From: Peromyscus leucopus
Lineage: Eukaryota > Chordata > Mammalia > Rodentia > Cricetidae
Length of the DNA stretch: 64,000 bases
Assembly (NCBI RefSeq): GCF_004664715.2
Contig: NC_051074.1
Coordinates: 18,229,558-18,293,557, forward strand
Reading direction: 5' to 3'
The position numbers were made by a program, and so were the translations under genes. The notes beneath the pieces are model-generated. The model was not told the DNA's origin and did not search any database. It saw nothing but the letters and a program-made list of their open reading frames with translations. Positions 25,688 through 38,255 of the stretch are shown here, one piece after another. Position 1 is the stretch's first letter. Each line of letters begins with the position of its first letter.

Positions 25688-28600
25688 GCCAGAAATTTAA
25701 GTAGCAGTCCAAATTTGATTCATAAAGGACTTTGCTTTCCAGGGGTATCCCATGGTGTGTGCCTCCAGGCATTCCCACAGCCCTGCCCTCTGAGAAGATC
25801 TGTGAGGAGAGCAGAGGAAATTGAGCTCATGTTTTCCCAGGAAAGTCAAGCTGATTGTATTATCGACTGTCTACTGCATTAGCAATTTCCAACTGAATTA
25901 CAAACTGTTTCCCTGCATTATATTGCTATTGTTCAATACCATTTTCGTTGCCCTAATGAAACAAAGCTATATAATAAGACCATAAAGTACTGATTACAGT
26001 TAAGCATAATGGAAGGGAGTTGAGGAAAGATCAATTTTTAAAATATGCAAAGAAAAAAAGATAAGAAATTCTGATCATTGGCAGACATTATTCTCTTTAT
26101 TCTTTTTGGATTTATTGGAGCCAAAACAAGACTGACAAATTAATTATTTTTCTTACAATAATACAGATAGTATTTTCCCTAAGATAGAATTCTAGAAGAC
26201 TTCCCCAAGAGTGAAGGTTTCCTAAGTAAAGATAAAAACAGCCAGCCAGCGGCTGAATTTTAGACACATCTTTAAAAATAGGTACTCAAGCCAGAGTATT
26301 CTAGTATCATGAAAGAGGACATCCAAATCCTCCCGAGGTAGCAGGGTTCTCTCTGCCGGCGTGTGAGGTTTCTGGAGAAATGCCAACATAAAACCATTAG
26401 CACGTTGCTTATCGCCCTACATTGAATCAACCCACAACACAAATGACCAGGCTGCTATCCTGCGCTGGATGCTGCCCAACTCAGATGACAAATCCATGGC
26501 TGGCTTTCCTACCTTTTAGCAAAGGCAATGAAGAGTATCTGGCAGCCTTTTGCACGCTCAGCTCCTTCTGGGTAGCTAGATGGACAAACAAGGTACTGGA
26601 AGGAATAGACCAAAGTGACAGAAGATGTTCTTGGTTCACGAGCTACATTATGACTAGGAGCTGCACTGCCTGGCACTTGTGACATCCATGCCAAAGCCAC
26701 TGTACCCCGAAAGGTGCACAGTAGAACTGGAATGCTGGGGAAGATGCACACTGTGAGGACACCCTAAGCATATCTTGGGCTGAGCTGGTGATGCTTGATG
26801 AAACTATTGGGTAGTACAGCAGTAGCAAGTGATCAGTGATTGCCCCTGGCTCTAGCAACTCAGGCACTCAACATCAGAAAAACCCCTCCCTGTGGTTTTC
26901 TCAGTGGGTGAAGTAGGCATGGGTAGCTTCTGCAAGTAGCCGGACGCGAAGATCAGAGCCTCATTTCTCCAAGACACATTCTGGTCATGGAGTAAGCCCT
27001 CTGGAGATCTTTGTTGAGTATTCATATTTCTATAAGGAACGCTGACAATAGAATCTTCCATGTGGACCGAGCATGCTGAGTTCTACACACTGTATTTGAT
27101 ACATCGATCTAATGCTGGCCGCTCGGAGCACACTCCTCAATGCTCAATTCACTCTCATTTTCCCATTTCTGCACCCTTGAACAAAGCTGAAAATAAATCA
27201 GGTGCTTTCCTCTTAGGCCTTTTTCAAGCGTGTGTGTGTATGACTTGAAAGATGAACGAGAATACACATTTATCTTTCCCTATTAGAGTGCTAATTTATG
27301 CAAGCTCGTCTGCCTTTTGTGTCTATTGATTTGATTCTTGTTGTCTCCTCCTCTGTGCTCCATGAGGATCCTCGCTGACTTAACAATAATGCAAAGCCAG
27401 ACAAAATTTGTACAGATTTTTTTTTTTTTTACATGCTCTCGCAACTACAGCCTATTTAGAAGTTCGCACAAGCAAGGCGGCGCGAGGAGGAATTGCGGGT
27501 GGCTTCGAGTGCTTCACTTCATCACATCAGGAAGAGAAATTTCAGAGCAGATGAGAATACTTACTGCCAGAACTTCTCTTTTCAATTTTAAATAGTTATG
27601 TCGGAACGTTTGCAAAGAATCCCGGGCTTTGGGCACTCTGACGTTAAAATAGAAGCACAATTTGAGATTACGGATTATGAAAGCAGTAAGTGCAGCTGCT
27701 GTATGCAGGACAGAAACATCCTTTTCCAAATCTACTCGGCAACACAACCAAACTTAGAAGTAAAATTTCCTTTACTGTGACAACTACGAAAAAAAAAAAA
27801 TGCTCAATCCCGGAGGAATGATTTTTTCAGATAAGGTTTGCTATTTATTTGCTACTCATCTCATATAATGCTTGATTTATTGCTTCACTGGGAGATATAA
27901 ATATATACCCCTACATATTTTCAATGTTAATTAGCCTACATGCTTCCGGTTTACAGGTTCAAGCAAACAAATCTAATCTTAGTCTTGAAAATAATGACAA
28001 AGCTATAAGACGGTTTAAGCTGTTGATCACAGGATAAAAGTACACAGGAGTTGCCATCATAAGATGTGATTAAAAAAAAAAACAAATTACTTTTAATCTA
28101 CTTTGCAGAGTGGGCATGTTAACTTCATGGTTTGACTCTGACAGTTTATCCAGACCCTGAAAGGAAGAAGGGGATGTGGAAGTCCAGCGTCTGCTCTCAT
28201 TCTGCTCCGGGTTGTCCTGAAAGCAGGAATCCCACAGTGGAGAAGTCACAAATGCTCGTGAGCCCGCCCAAGGGAGGCTTCTCAGCTTATTGGGCATTCT
28301 AAAAGTGCTCAGCCAGGGATGTCTGACATGGGCAGAGGGACACCTGGCAAGCAGAGAGGTCAGCCACCCAGAGTTCTCTAAGGAGGGTTGCCATAGCTCA
28401 AGATGTCCAGGAACACTAATATGCATCCTTGGAACCACCTGGGAGGTGTCAGTAATAAAAAGTAGAAATCAGCGTGGAAAGAGAATTTTGTCTTTAATCC
28501 TTCCCCCAGCACCTGGCTTTTTGAGCGCATATGGTATGTTGTTTCTCAGTGTCTGGAGGTTATCAAGGAAGCCAGAGTTGATTAAAGATATTTCAACTTT

Positions 28601-28714
28601 TAGACATCGCTGATAACTTGAAAGAAACAACTATTTGTTGGTTCTGGCAGACAGGATAGCCGAAAAGGTCAAGAGAAAGAGATTCACAGCCACCTGCCCA
28701 CCTTCAACGCCAGG

Positions 28715-28912
28715 CGGGCTCTGCTACTGCTGTGTAACCTTGACATGTCCTGCTACCTCTCTGCTGACGGTTTCCTCTTCTGTCACACTGGGACAACGAT
28801 GATGTCTCACTCCTACAACACTCATGAGGGTAAAGCACATATCTGTGCTGATGAAAACTAAAAATACTTGGTATAGGACCTGGTATACAGTAGGTGCCCA
28901 ATAAATATTAAT
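28715..28912 (+). repeat. MIR SINE
   Basis: 'ctgctgtgtaaccttgacat', 'tttcctcttctgtcacactg' and 'agtaggtgcccaataaatat' match sense MIR including its 3' end. Confidence 0.83.
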
Positions 28913-28961
28913 GGCGAAGGAGACCCGACTATATTACTGAGATCATTTAAAAGGTACTCTT

Positions 28962-29120
28962 GCCGGGCATTGGTGGCGCATGCCTTTAATCCCAGCACTC
29001 GGGAGGCAGAGCCAGGCGGATCTCTGTGAGTTCAAGGCCAGCCTGGGCTACCAAGTGAGCTCCAGGAAAGGCGCAAAGCTACACAGAGAAACCCTGTCTC
29101 GAAAAACCAAAAAAAAAAAA
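28962..29120 (+). repeat. B1 SINE, cricetid-type, with target-site duplication
   Basis: 'gccgggcattggtggcgcat' through 'cacagagaaaccctgtctcg' plus an A tail. The internal 'ccaggaaaggcgcaaagct' variant is one I associate with cricetid B1. Flanking 'aaaaggtactctt' (ending 28961) and 'aaaagtactctt' (29123-29134) form a near-perfect target-site duplication, so the insertion is comparatively young. Confidence 0.95.
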
Positions 29121-29179
29121 GGAAAAGTACTCTTGACAGCCACGAACAAGGACATTTTAATTCTTTTAAAAAAAAAAAA

Positions 29180-29290
29180 ATCTTGCTCTGGGCATTATGT
29201 CACACGTCTGTAACCCCAATCCTCTGGCAGCTGAGGCAGGAGGAGCTTGAATTCAAGAACAGCTTGAGATGCATGGCAAGATCCTCTCAG
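29180..29290 (+). repeat. Old B1-like SINE
   Basis: 'cacacgtctgtaaccccaat', then 'ggcagctgaggcaggaggag' and 'aattcaagaacagcttgaga', is a diverged sense B1/proto-B1. Confidence 0.65.
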
Positions 29291-29328
29291 GAAGGAAGGA
29301 CAGAAGGAAGGACAGAAGGAAGGCTGAA
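29291..29328 (+). repeat. (GGAAGGACAGAA)n minisatellite
   Basis: About three 12-bp units immediately after the old B1-like element. Confidence 0.8.
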
Positions 29329-29489
29329 CCAGAGGGAGGGAGGAAGAGGAAGCAGCATGTGAGCAGGAATCCCGAGATTCTCAAGGGTGTTTACAAATGA
29401 AAATATCAACAGTAACTGCCATGGAGTTGGAGAAGATTGGAGTACAATTATAAAACATTTTTAATGAAATCAGTAAAAGTAACTGTTTA

Positions 29490-29628
29490 TTTAGAAAGGG
29501 TCTTTTTAAGTAGCGCAGGCAGACCTCAAACCTGCTATATAGTCCAGGCTGGCCTGTAGCTTGCAGATCTTTCTACATCAGCCTCCTAAATGCTGGGATT
29601 AAAAGTGTCCCCCAGCATGCCTAGCTGA
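29490..29628 (-). repeat. B1 SINE (antisense)
   Basis: 'atagtccaggctggcctgta', 'cagcctcctaaatgctggga' and 'ttaaaagtgtcccccagcat' are reverse-complement B1 with substitutions. Confidence 0.8.
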
Positions 29629-31289
29629 AAAGCAGACTCTGAGAGAAGTTTTCTGTTTGTGTCTAAAGAAAAAGGAAAACGCTGATTCGTTTGAAGAATT
29701 CCTTGTGTATTTGCAAAGGCACCACAGTCAAGCTATCATGTACCTAAACCCCCAGAGGAAGAGTGGAGCATCGCCTAAACGGTAGGATTTCCAGGACACA
29801 GAGGCCATCACCCTCCCAACAGGAACATCTGTCCTGACGCATGTATGGAGTGTGTCTGCCTGGGAGGAAAATCACACCAGCTCCGTCAGTACACGAATAC
29901 ATTGTCATACACTAATACTAACGCAGTACTAAAACCCAAGAGACCACTGACTATGTGGGGGAATTTCGGTGAGGAGGCGGCTTCAGGAAAGAGGCCCTGA
30001 GTAGAATGACAGGTATGCAGGATGAGGCAGTAGAAGAACACTGTGACTTCTAAATTCTACTAAGGTAGGCTCCGGAAAGTGTGTTCCTATTGCACTATGC
30101 TGTATAGTTTTCTGCAACAACAACAACAACAACAACAAAAAGCTGGTTTGAACTTAAACTGCACTTTGCTAGGACAATGTATTTGTCAAAACATCTATGT
30201 ATCTTATCTCTGTTCATTCTTTACAGACAAGTATATTGACAGCCTTCTGTGGTTCAAACATTCTACCTGATGGCAGAGAAACAAAAACGATTTGAGACAC
30301 AGGAGAGGACAACCAGTGGGGTGGAGGAGAGACTGCCACACACACATCAGCCACCAAGACACTTAAGTAACAAATGCCATAAGAGACATTGCTACCAAAT
30401 GCTCTGCCTCCTTGTAGACAATAAGGACGGACTTTGAGAGAGTTCTTGAAGACTTCAGACAAGCCGAATTTTGGGACAGGGACAGATGTATTTTAAGGGG
30501 GAGGGGTGGGCTTCCCCAGGCCCAGTGACCTGCAAACCCAGAGAGGCCCGAGGCAATGAGTTTGTGGAGAGCAAGAGAGGCTGCCAAGGAGAGCCAAAAC
30601 TCACCTTAAACAAAAATGTCTGATGGGCACTGAAGAAAGAGGGAAGATGTTTAAGAAGGTGCAGACATGATTGGGTTTGTACGCTAAAGAGATCGTTCTT
30701 TTAGCCCTGGAGAAGGCAGCCTAGACAGACAGAAAGCAAGCCTGGAGCAGGGAGATGATTAGGATTCCATTGCAATAGACAAGGCGTGCGTGTACACACA
30801 CACACACACCCCTCCCAGGCTTCAGCTGGGGAATTTTGCTCCTTGGCATCTGTCAATAAACTATTCACTTATGCATCTATCCGGTGGCTATTTTTAGAGG
30901 CCCTGTGCAGGATATGTGGAATTGTTGAAAGCTACAAGTTAGGTTAAATACAAACTCTCTGACTGCTTGCGATCGCCTAGATATGAAGAGGGCTTAGACG
31001 GGGCATCTGTAGGATTAAAGAAAAAGAGATGAACAAGAGCAAGGTTACAGAGAGGCCGAAACTTCAGAGGAGGGTTAAAGATAATCCTCAATGTTTGTTC
31101 ATTATTTTGGAGCTCTTATGTATCCCATGCTGAAAGAAGACTGAGTGTGAAATGAAAAGCCTGGGTTTAGTATTGTTTGCCTTTTATAATCTGTAAATTT
31201 GAGCAAACTAGTTAATCTCTTAATTTATCACTTTTTAAATAAATAAGTGGAAAAAGTCGGTATCACAGTTTCAGTTTAAATGGAGAACA
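29629..31289. other. Unique intronic sequence
   Basis: Contains (CAA)n at 30113-30139 and a short (CA)n at about 30794-30812. No element recognised otherwise. Confidence 0.5.
30113..30139 (+). repeat. (CAA)n microsatellite
   Basis: About eight CAA units ending in an A run. Confidence 0.9.
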
Positions 31290-31372
31290 CATGGGCTGGA
31301 GATGTAGCTCAATTGTAAAGTGTTTGTCTAGCATATTCTTGGCCCTGGCTTCCACCTCCAGCCCTACAAGTA
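31290..31372 (+). repeat. ID SINE
   Basis: 'gggctggagatgtagctcaa', then 'gtgtttgtctagcat' and 'tggccctggcttccacctcc', is a diverged sense ID element. Confidence 0.7.
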
Positions 31373-31400
31373 TAACAATCAAAAGATAAATTAAATACTT

Positions 31401-31632
31401 CCTGGGGAATGGAGATGGTTCAGAGGTCAAGGCCACTAGCTGCTCTTCCAGAGGACCTAATTTTGATTCCCAGCACCCAGATGGCTGCCCGCAACCATCT
31501 GTAACCCCAGTTCCATGGGATCCAACACTGTCATCTGGCTTCTGAGAGCACCAGGAACCCACATGGTGTGCAGACATACATGCATCATCACCACCACCAC
31601 CACCATCATCATAAAATGGAAAATAAATGGAG
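31401..31632 (+). repeat. B2 SINE with CAC/CAT-rich tail
   Basis: 'ggaatggagatggttcagag', 'tcttccagaggacctaattt' and 'aaccatctgtaaccccagtt', followed by a 'catcatcaccaccaccacca' tail. Confidence 0.9.
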
Positions 31633-31849
31633 CACAGAAAGAATAGTTACTCGGTATGTGAATGATAACTAAATTATTTCAACAACTAAATGATAAGATT
31701 TAGTTGGATACTGAGATAATTCTCAATCCCCATCCCCAAATTGGATTATTACACCTGAAATAACCATTATCAAAAGTAGCACCATGATTGGTTGATGACT
31801 GTTAATAGAAAGATAAGACAAAACAAATCAAAACAACAAAACGTGGCAA

Positions 31850-31987
31850 CAAGCCAGGAATGGTCACACATGCTTTTCATCCCAGCACTTGGGAGGCAGA
31901 GGCAGGCGGATCTCTGTGAGTTCTGGGCCAGTCTGGTCTACATAAGGAGGTCCAGGACAGCCAGAGCTGTTACACAGAGAAACCCTG

Positions 31988-32030
<43 letters not shown>

Positions 32031-32040
32031 AAACAAACAA
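31850..32040 (+). repeat. B1 SINE with long A tail
   Basis: 'gccaggaatggtcacacatg', 'cacttgggaggcagaggcag' and 'cacagagaaaccctgtctaa', then about 37 A. The intact tail suggests a young copy. Confidence 0.93.
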
Positions 32041-33209
32041 AAAGACAAGAAAAAACATGGCAACCAAGGATTCAACTCTTTCTGCACAGAAAGTGACAGA
32101 ACTTGGGACAATTTAGGTGATAGCAACTGACAAGAAGCTACAAGAGAATATGCTGTCCCGGGTTATCACACCCCATGCTACTCCGCCTGTTCTCACCCAC
32201 ACTGAGTGAGCTGGGAAGCCACACAAGAGAAGATGGCAAGTATAGCAAAGAGAAGAGTCAATGACATCATCATCATCATCTAGCAACTTCCACCAAGTAC
32301 CTTCTCACCTGTTTCCGGCTCTCACACCACCTTACATCCTGGAGGAGCTGTCTAGGTTTCAAAATCCCCAACCGAGGCGTATGACTATGAAATGCGCACT
32401 TAGTGAAAATTATTTTACACCCGCTGCTCAGCAGCACTACTAAAAAACGATAGAAGAAAAACCATCTGCATCACGCTCTCTGGACGAATAAAATTCCTCT
32501 TCCGAAATCTTCTAGAAGATAATTAAATGACTGGACTGAGTGGGTAATTTAAGATTCTGTCAGTCTCCAGAAGCGTTGGTAATACGTTAAGCAGATGGAG
32601 GCCATTACTTCTAACCCTCCACCGCTGCTTCTGGACACAGTGACACCACCTCTCTGTTGTTTTGTGTGGCAGACAGCCCCGCAGGTCCCGAAGGTGACGC
32701 AAATCTTGTCCTTTTAAGCTAGCTGTTATTTGTGTTGATAAACAGGGATAATGGTCAAAAGAAGAGTTGGAATACTTTATGCACCTCAGCTTCCACATGA
32801 AGAAGAAAAAGACTCACAACAGAATGGCGTTTGCCCGGCAACATCTTTAGGACATTGGTGGCTGAAACAAAATGGGGTTTCAGCGCTGTGGGATGTCTAA
32901 ATGTTTCCTTAGAATTCCAGGTGAATTTTTTCATTTTTCTAGATAGTAGAAATTTTTACTTCTTAGGCAAGTACTGAATTAACCTAAGAAGAAAGTCACC
33001 GGCCTGGTGACTTTATTATGAAATACCTTCTAGAACCAACCCTTGCCTGTTTCCTTCCTAATGTATCTGAGTAGATGATGTTATAATTAACACAAAACAA
33101 TTCCTGGAGCCAAAACTGTTCAAAGTGTTGCTCAATCAATCAAAGAGTCTTTTTCTACACTTGCTGCTAAAAAAATTTTTTTTGTGATTGACCAAAAACA
33201 TGAGATACT

Positions 33210-33255
<46 letters not shown>

Positions 33256-34664
33256 GAAGGGGGAAAGTCGGGACACAGGCTATACATGGTGTATCCAAAT
33301 GTTCCAACAAAGCATTCATTTTTTCATATCAACTGGACTCTGCTTTGTGAGAGAGACATGGGGGTGTTTAGAGTTCTAAAATTATAAATATATAATATCA
33401 TTGAAACCAGAAACCACTCAAACCAATGAGAACATGGGATTTATGTTTATATGTCCTGTTTCAGAAGTTATATTTTAAAAAACCACAATGGTTTATCATT
33501 TGTCCCATTCATTGAGAGAAACAGAGCATGGAGTCTAGAGGATTTCTGTTCTCTCTATGCAACTGTGAGAAACAAGAGTTATTTGGAATTGGCATTAATC
33601 CCTGAATATCAATCCCTTGGGTGGTCAGAGGTCTCTCCTCAGTGTAGATCCCAAAATATTTCCTAGCATAGAAACTGCATCTGAGCAAGACAGAAAAGGT
33701 TAAATATAGTATTTTTAGACTATTAAGAGTTTTTGACATCACCTTGTTATTCATTGATACTCATCAGTAATGGCCATTGATCACTAGGTGAATCTTAATG
33801 TAACCTCTTTACAGTGACACCTATGTGCTCAAGCTACAAAGATCTATTTATTTCACAGGGGTAACTTGGCCACTTCTCCCTGCTGAGAAAACACTCCTGT
33901 TTAATTGCCCATAGAGCAACTGGATGACTCAGTCATGTTGGTTTGTATTAAAGATCTATATACATGTGTAGAGAAAAAAAAATCAAGATTATCCAGCTTA
34001 CAAACTACAAAGATTAGAACATAGTATTTTCTCAATAAATCACAAATTAGCAGATATTTCTGGAATTTGAAAGAGGAAAATAAAAAAATTGAGCACTCTA
34101 GGAAGTCTCATTTATCTTGCTGTTTTAGAGGTGGAAAGTAAATATTTTGAATCTATATTTATGAATACTTATATATAAAGAATGAATGGTAATAAATGGA
34201 TAAGAAAATTATAAAGATAATATAAATTACCCAAACTTGGACAGCTTTAAGAAATATCAGACTTCCAAACTTGATATTCACTGGTAGAAACAAACGTGTT
34301 TGTTTTTACTTGATCTTCAAATTTATAATGAAAGTGAAATCGCTGCACAAAACTAATCAGAATCTTTCATATATTAAATTTAAGGAGTCTTTTTCTAATT
34401 AGAATTCTCGTTAGTTCTTAGTCAAATAAGAATTACATCACATACACCAAAAAAATTCATAAACACAAATACACACAAGCACACAAGGTCTTAAACTTTA
34501 AAAAAAAATGAGTATCCCAGTAAAAGATCTTAATACTTCAAATAAGTAGAAATAATTCCTTGCCTGTTTTCTTCATTTCCTTTTAAAATTTTGTATGAAT
34601 GTTGTATTATCATATAAAAGTCATAATCTGTATAGTATTTTTAAAATTCTTTTCATATTAATGG
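32041..34664. other. Unique intronic sequence
   Basis: No transposable element recognised. A (CAT)n patch lies at about 32264-32281, and 33940-34660 is strongly AT-rich. Confidence 0.5.
33213..33252 (+). repeat. (GA)n microsatellite
   Basis: About 20 GA units. Confidence 0.95.
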
Positions 34665-34869
34665 TATTTTTATTTTGTGTATGAGTGTTTTGCCTGCATG
34701 TAGGCTGTGTACCATATGCAGGCAGTGTCCGTGGAGGCCAGAAGGGGGTGCTGGATCCCCATGGGACTGGACCTACAGACAGTTGTTAGCTGCATGTAGG
34801 TGCTAGGAATTGAATCTGGTTCCTCTGGTGGTCAGTGCTCTTAACCACTAAGCCCTCTCTCCAGCCCCA
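34665..34869 (-). repeat. B2 SINE (antisense)
   Basis: 'gttttgcctgcatgtaggct', 'aattgaatctggttcctctg' and 'gctcttaaccactaagccct', ending 'ctctccagcccc'. Confidence 0.92.
34738..34751 (+). promoter_or_regulatory. CTCF-like motif within B2
   Basis: CCAGAAGGGGGTGC is close to the core CTCF motif (CCACCAGGGGGCGC) with three differences. It is on the opposite strand to the motif at 6715 because this B2 is inverted. Confidence 0.45.
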
Positions 34870-34979
34870 ATCTGTACAGTACCTTTAAACAAATCTTAAT
34901 TTGATACAATTTTCTTCTAGAGACACTATATTTTTTCTTCTTCATTTATTAGAATATTATATATGTATACTTCGTTGTA

Positions 34980-35137
34980 TATATTTTGGTGTATAGCTGA
35001 GGATGACTTTGAACTTCTGGCTTCCTCTCTACCTCTCAAGTGCTGAAGTTGTAGGTGTGCATCACACCTGGTTTATGAAGTGCTAGGGATATAGGCTGGG
35101 CAGGCAATCTACCAGGTGAGCTATTTTGTCAGCCCAA
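34980..35137 (-). repeat. B4 (B1-ID fusion) SINE, antisense
   Basis: A B1-derived part ('gatgactttgaacttctggc', 'ctctcaagtgctgaagttgt') is followed by an ID-derived part ('gggcaggcaatctaccaggt', 'gagctattttgtcagccc'). This is the order of an inverted B4. Confidence 0.65.
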
Positions 35138-35139
35138 AG

Positions 35140-35288
35140 TTGTTTTTTCCCCCTAAGACAGGCTTTCTCTGTGTAGCCCGGGCTGTCATGGAACTCATTC
35201 TATAGACCAGACTGGCATCAAACTCAGTGATCCCCCTGCCTCTGCCTCCCAAATGCTGGGATTAAATGCATGCACCACTACGGCCCGA
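35140..35288 (-). repeat. B1 SINE (antisense)
   Basis: 'gacaggctttctctgtgtag', 'cctctgcctcccaaatgctg' and 'ggattaaatgcatgcaccac'. It directly abuts the B4. Confidence 0.92.
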
Positions 35289-35428
35289 AAAGTACTTAAT
35301 TTTTAATTGAGAATATATTATTAGATTGGATATTGTGATGTATAACACATATTTAATAGCACCCCTGGGGCATAGCCATATTCTCAGTTGAGTTCTGGAT
35401 GTGGCAGAACTTTCAAAAGAAATATGTT

Positions 35429-35662
35429 GGCTCTGGAGAAATAGCTCAGTGATTAAGAACACCCACTGATCTCTAGCAGAGGATCTGGATGTAGTTCCCA
35501 GCACCTACATGGTGACTCACAACCATCTGTAACTCTAGTTCCAGGGTACTGGATACCCTCTTTTGACCTCTGGGCACACGGTGCACATATGGTACACAGA
35601 TTAAACACACAGGGAAGACCCTCACAGAAATAAAGCAAGTCTTAAAAAAAAAAAAAAAAAAA
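35429..35662 (+). repeat. B2 SINE
   Basis: 'ggctctggagaaatagctca', 'gcagaggatctggatgtagt' and 'aaccatctgtaactctagtt', with an A19 tail. The CTCF-like core is degraded ('taccctcttttgacc'). Confidence 0.9.
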
Positions 35663-38142
35663 CTGTGAGGGCAATAAAAGTCATTGCATTCTTCATTTTA
35701 AAAAATGCTGACATTTGGTAAATTAGACAATGTCTTGACTAATAAATATTAGATTCAGAACAAATTTTATATCACTTGAACATGCACTATCTTACTTTAT
35801 TCTCAGTATAGCTTAAGACATCTGAGCCTGCTGTACATGGGACTCTTCTATACCACATGCATGTCATTTCCCGTGGAAACAGATTTCTAGGACGTGAATT
35901 CCAGAAGAGCACACGTACAGAAACAAATGAAAAGCTATTTATAGGTAATTGATTTCATGAATTTCCAAGTTATTGACTAGGTGATTTTAAAACAGCACTC
36001 GCCACGTAGTTTGCCAAGTTTCTACTTTTGGAAACATCAATACCTTGTGGTCTTGATTTAAAACAAGCCAGAATGCACAAAGTCAAGTGGTTCCAGAAAA
36101 GAAAGGCAGACCCTACTGGCTTCAGCAGGACGGAGCAGGGCAGGTATATTATTGGCATACTTGTTGATATGATTTAAGAGCGCTCAAGGCCATCTGAGGC
36201 TAAGGGCCACATGTGAGATCAGCAGAGGCCTAACCTGGCTAATTGTCTCCCCCTGATTGTGATGGGTTTGATTAGAATAAACAGCTCTCAGCAGCCCTCA
36301 GGCAAAGTTGCCAGTGGAGGAGGGGGAAGAGCATACAGATACAAGGTCATCTTTAACCCACTCTTAAAACATTCATGTTACCAACAGGAACAAAAGCAAA
36401 TGATTATCATATGCAGCATGGGCATTTTCCTTCTGTTACTTTTCAGTTGCATTTATGCAAAGTAAAGCAAATATAGATATTCAGGTTCCCTAAAAGTAAA
36501 AATATATCTATATGTTGTCACTGGAAAAAAAACTGTAATTCACTTCTGAGCAGTTACTTGAAGGTACTTTACACTAAGAACAATAAATTGTTTAATAAAT
36601 TGTAGATAAACCTTTTCTACTTTTCTTTTCATCAAAATGTTAGAGGAAGTATGTTAAAATCATATCTTTATTTTTGGAATATAGAATAAACATCGAGTTA
36701 TCAAAGGTGCTACATTAAAACCAGCAAAGTTCAACTCCAAGGCCCGGCTTTAGGATTTTCAACTCCCTTCAGGTTAAAATTACTTTTGTGTCTCAGGAGT
36801 TTGGGCCAAGAATCTTTTACTTTACCACTGACATGTGAAAATGTTTAAACCTCCAGATTTATGTTCCAGAATTCTCAATCTCTTAAAGGTGAAAATTTGG
36901 GGGAAAAATTCAATATGTAACATTTACTCCCCCAAATACTATTAAAGACATTCCTCTTTGTTTACCTATTTGTCATGTTTAGTACATTATACAGTACTGT
37001 CGGGCTACAATAAGAAATAATACACTGGAGTGAGAATAATTTCGTAAGTGTCTCCTAAGTTTGATTTTTGCTTCTTAAACTTTCTTCCTAATGTGGATAT
37101 AAAAATTAGAGAGAACAGGGTAAAAGTGACTGGAGTACTCAGTCTGAGGAGCTCAAACTCAGGTCCAGGAACAGAGGTACTTTTATCCACAGAGAAGTGT
37201 TTAAAGCATTTGATAACATTAAACACAGATTCCCATCTACCTGCCAGACTGGACAAAATCTCCAGCCTTCGCCGGTGCCTCCAAATGTAACTGTCAGTCA
37301 GTTCGTGTCAAAACCTAATGTCTTTTCCATGGCCTTACACATCTGGTCCCTGTCAGTGTCAACAGGGCTTGTTGGATGTGGTGTCAAGGCTAGCAAGATG
37401 ATTTATATGCACAAACCCAAAGATCTCAAGGCTCATTCAGGGGATGTGTTTCATCTGGTATACTTGACATCAACAAATGATTGACTGAAATTAAACAAAA
37501 CTTTACATCCTGAAATCTGAGCGGTTACTTCTCCTCTGCGCACTCAGACAGGAATATGGCTAGTTAGCTCTGGAATTCACAGAAGACCCATGTCAACAGT
37601 CTATTAATAAGATGGGGGTAGGGATGAAGGCACATGAAACACCTCCCTGTTTTGACCTCTGACCTCTTTAAGCTGGCACATTTTTTAAATTCTTTATGGG
37701 ATCAAGAATTACTAACCAGCCACACTGGGAATAGAAGTATGGATATTTGGTATTCAAATGTGCCCAGAGTTTTCTTTGAAAACCTTTCACTGAAGAAGAC
37801 TCTATATAATGTATGAGTTTTGAAAAGAGTACTATTTGTTTTTTAGCAAAAATATTATCTAAGTATTTGTTTGATTGGAAGAGGAAATACTTTCCTCTGT
37901 CTTTAATGCATCTTCTATAACTCTAGGAAATCACAAAGACACATAATAAAGCACCCCAATGTTTCTTTCTTGGGTCTTAGGGCTCATTGTTGCAAGCTGG
38001 TAATGGACAATTCTCTTCACTCTACTCAGTGTGAATTACCCTTTTTTTTTTTTTCACAAGGCACATGATGACCTGGAAAACTAACACTGGTCCTGTCAGC
38101 ATGAGCATATGTTCAGATGACTTAAATGTTCAGATTTCCGGT
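35663..38142. other. Unique intronic sequence
   Basis: No transposable element recognised. T12-type run near 38041. No supported ORF. Confidence 0.5.
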
Positions 38143-38255
38143 CTGGGTGCAGCTACCGCAGGTTTTTGAATGACTCCCGCAAAGAAAGCGCCAACCTCTA
38201 TTTGGAAAGGTTTCATGTTTATCTGCTGTCTGATTAACATAGCTTTGACTGACAT
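38143..38255. repeat. Unidentified local direct repeat, copy 1
   Basis: Shares about 93% identity over about 107 bp with 39164-39284, for example 'aaagaaagcgccaacctcta' and 'atctgctgtctgattaacat'. Compared with copy 2 it has one extra T and lacks a 9-bp insertion. Not a recognised transposable element. Confidence 0.9.

Larger units (their letters stand above)
24727..28714. other. Mostly unique intronic sequence
   Basis: Holds a probable L1 3' fragment and a C-rich tract (listed separately). 27470-27500 has a small CpG cluster. 26410-27060 carries overlapping ORFs on both strands of 69-86 codons without a recognised family; a degenerate retroelement is possible but unsupported. 27840-28010 is AT-rich unique sequence. 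Confidence 0.45.

Noticed and set aside
28070..28438. 122-codon minus ORF
   Set aside because: Terminates in an A-run translation and shows no family resemblance.
31290..31372. tRNA-like A and B boxes
   Set aside because: They belong to an ID SINE with diverged boxes, not to a functional tRNA gene. The same holds for B2 and B3 heads elsewhere.
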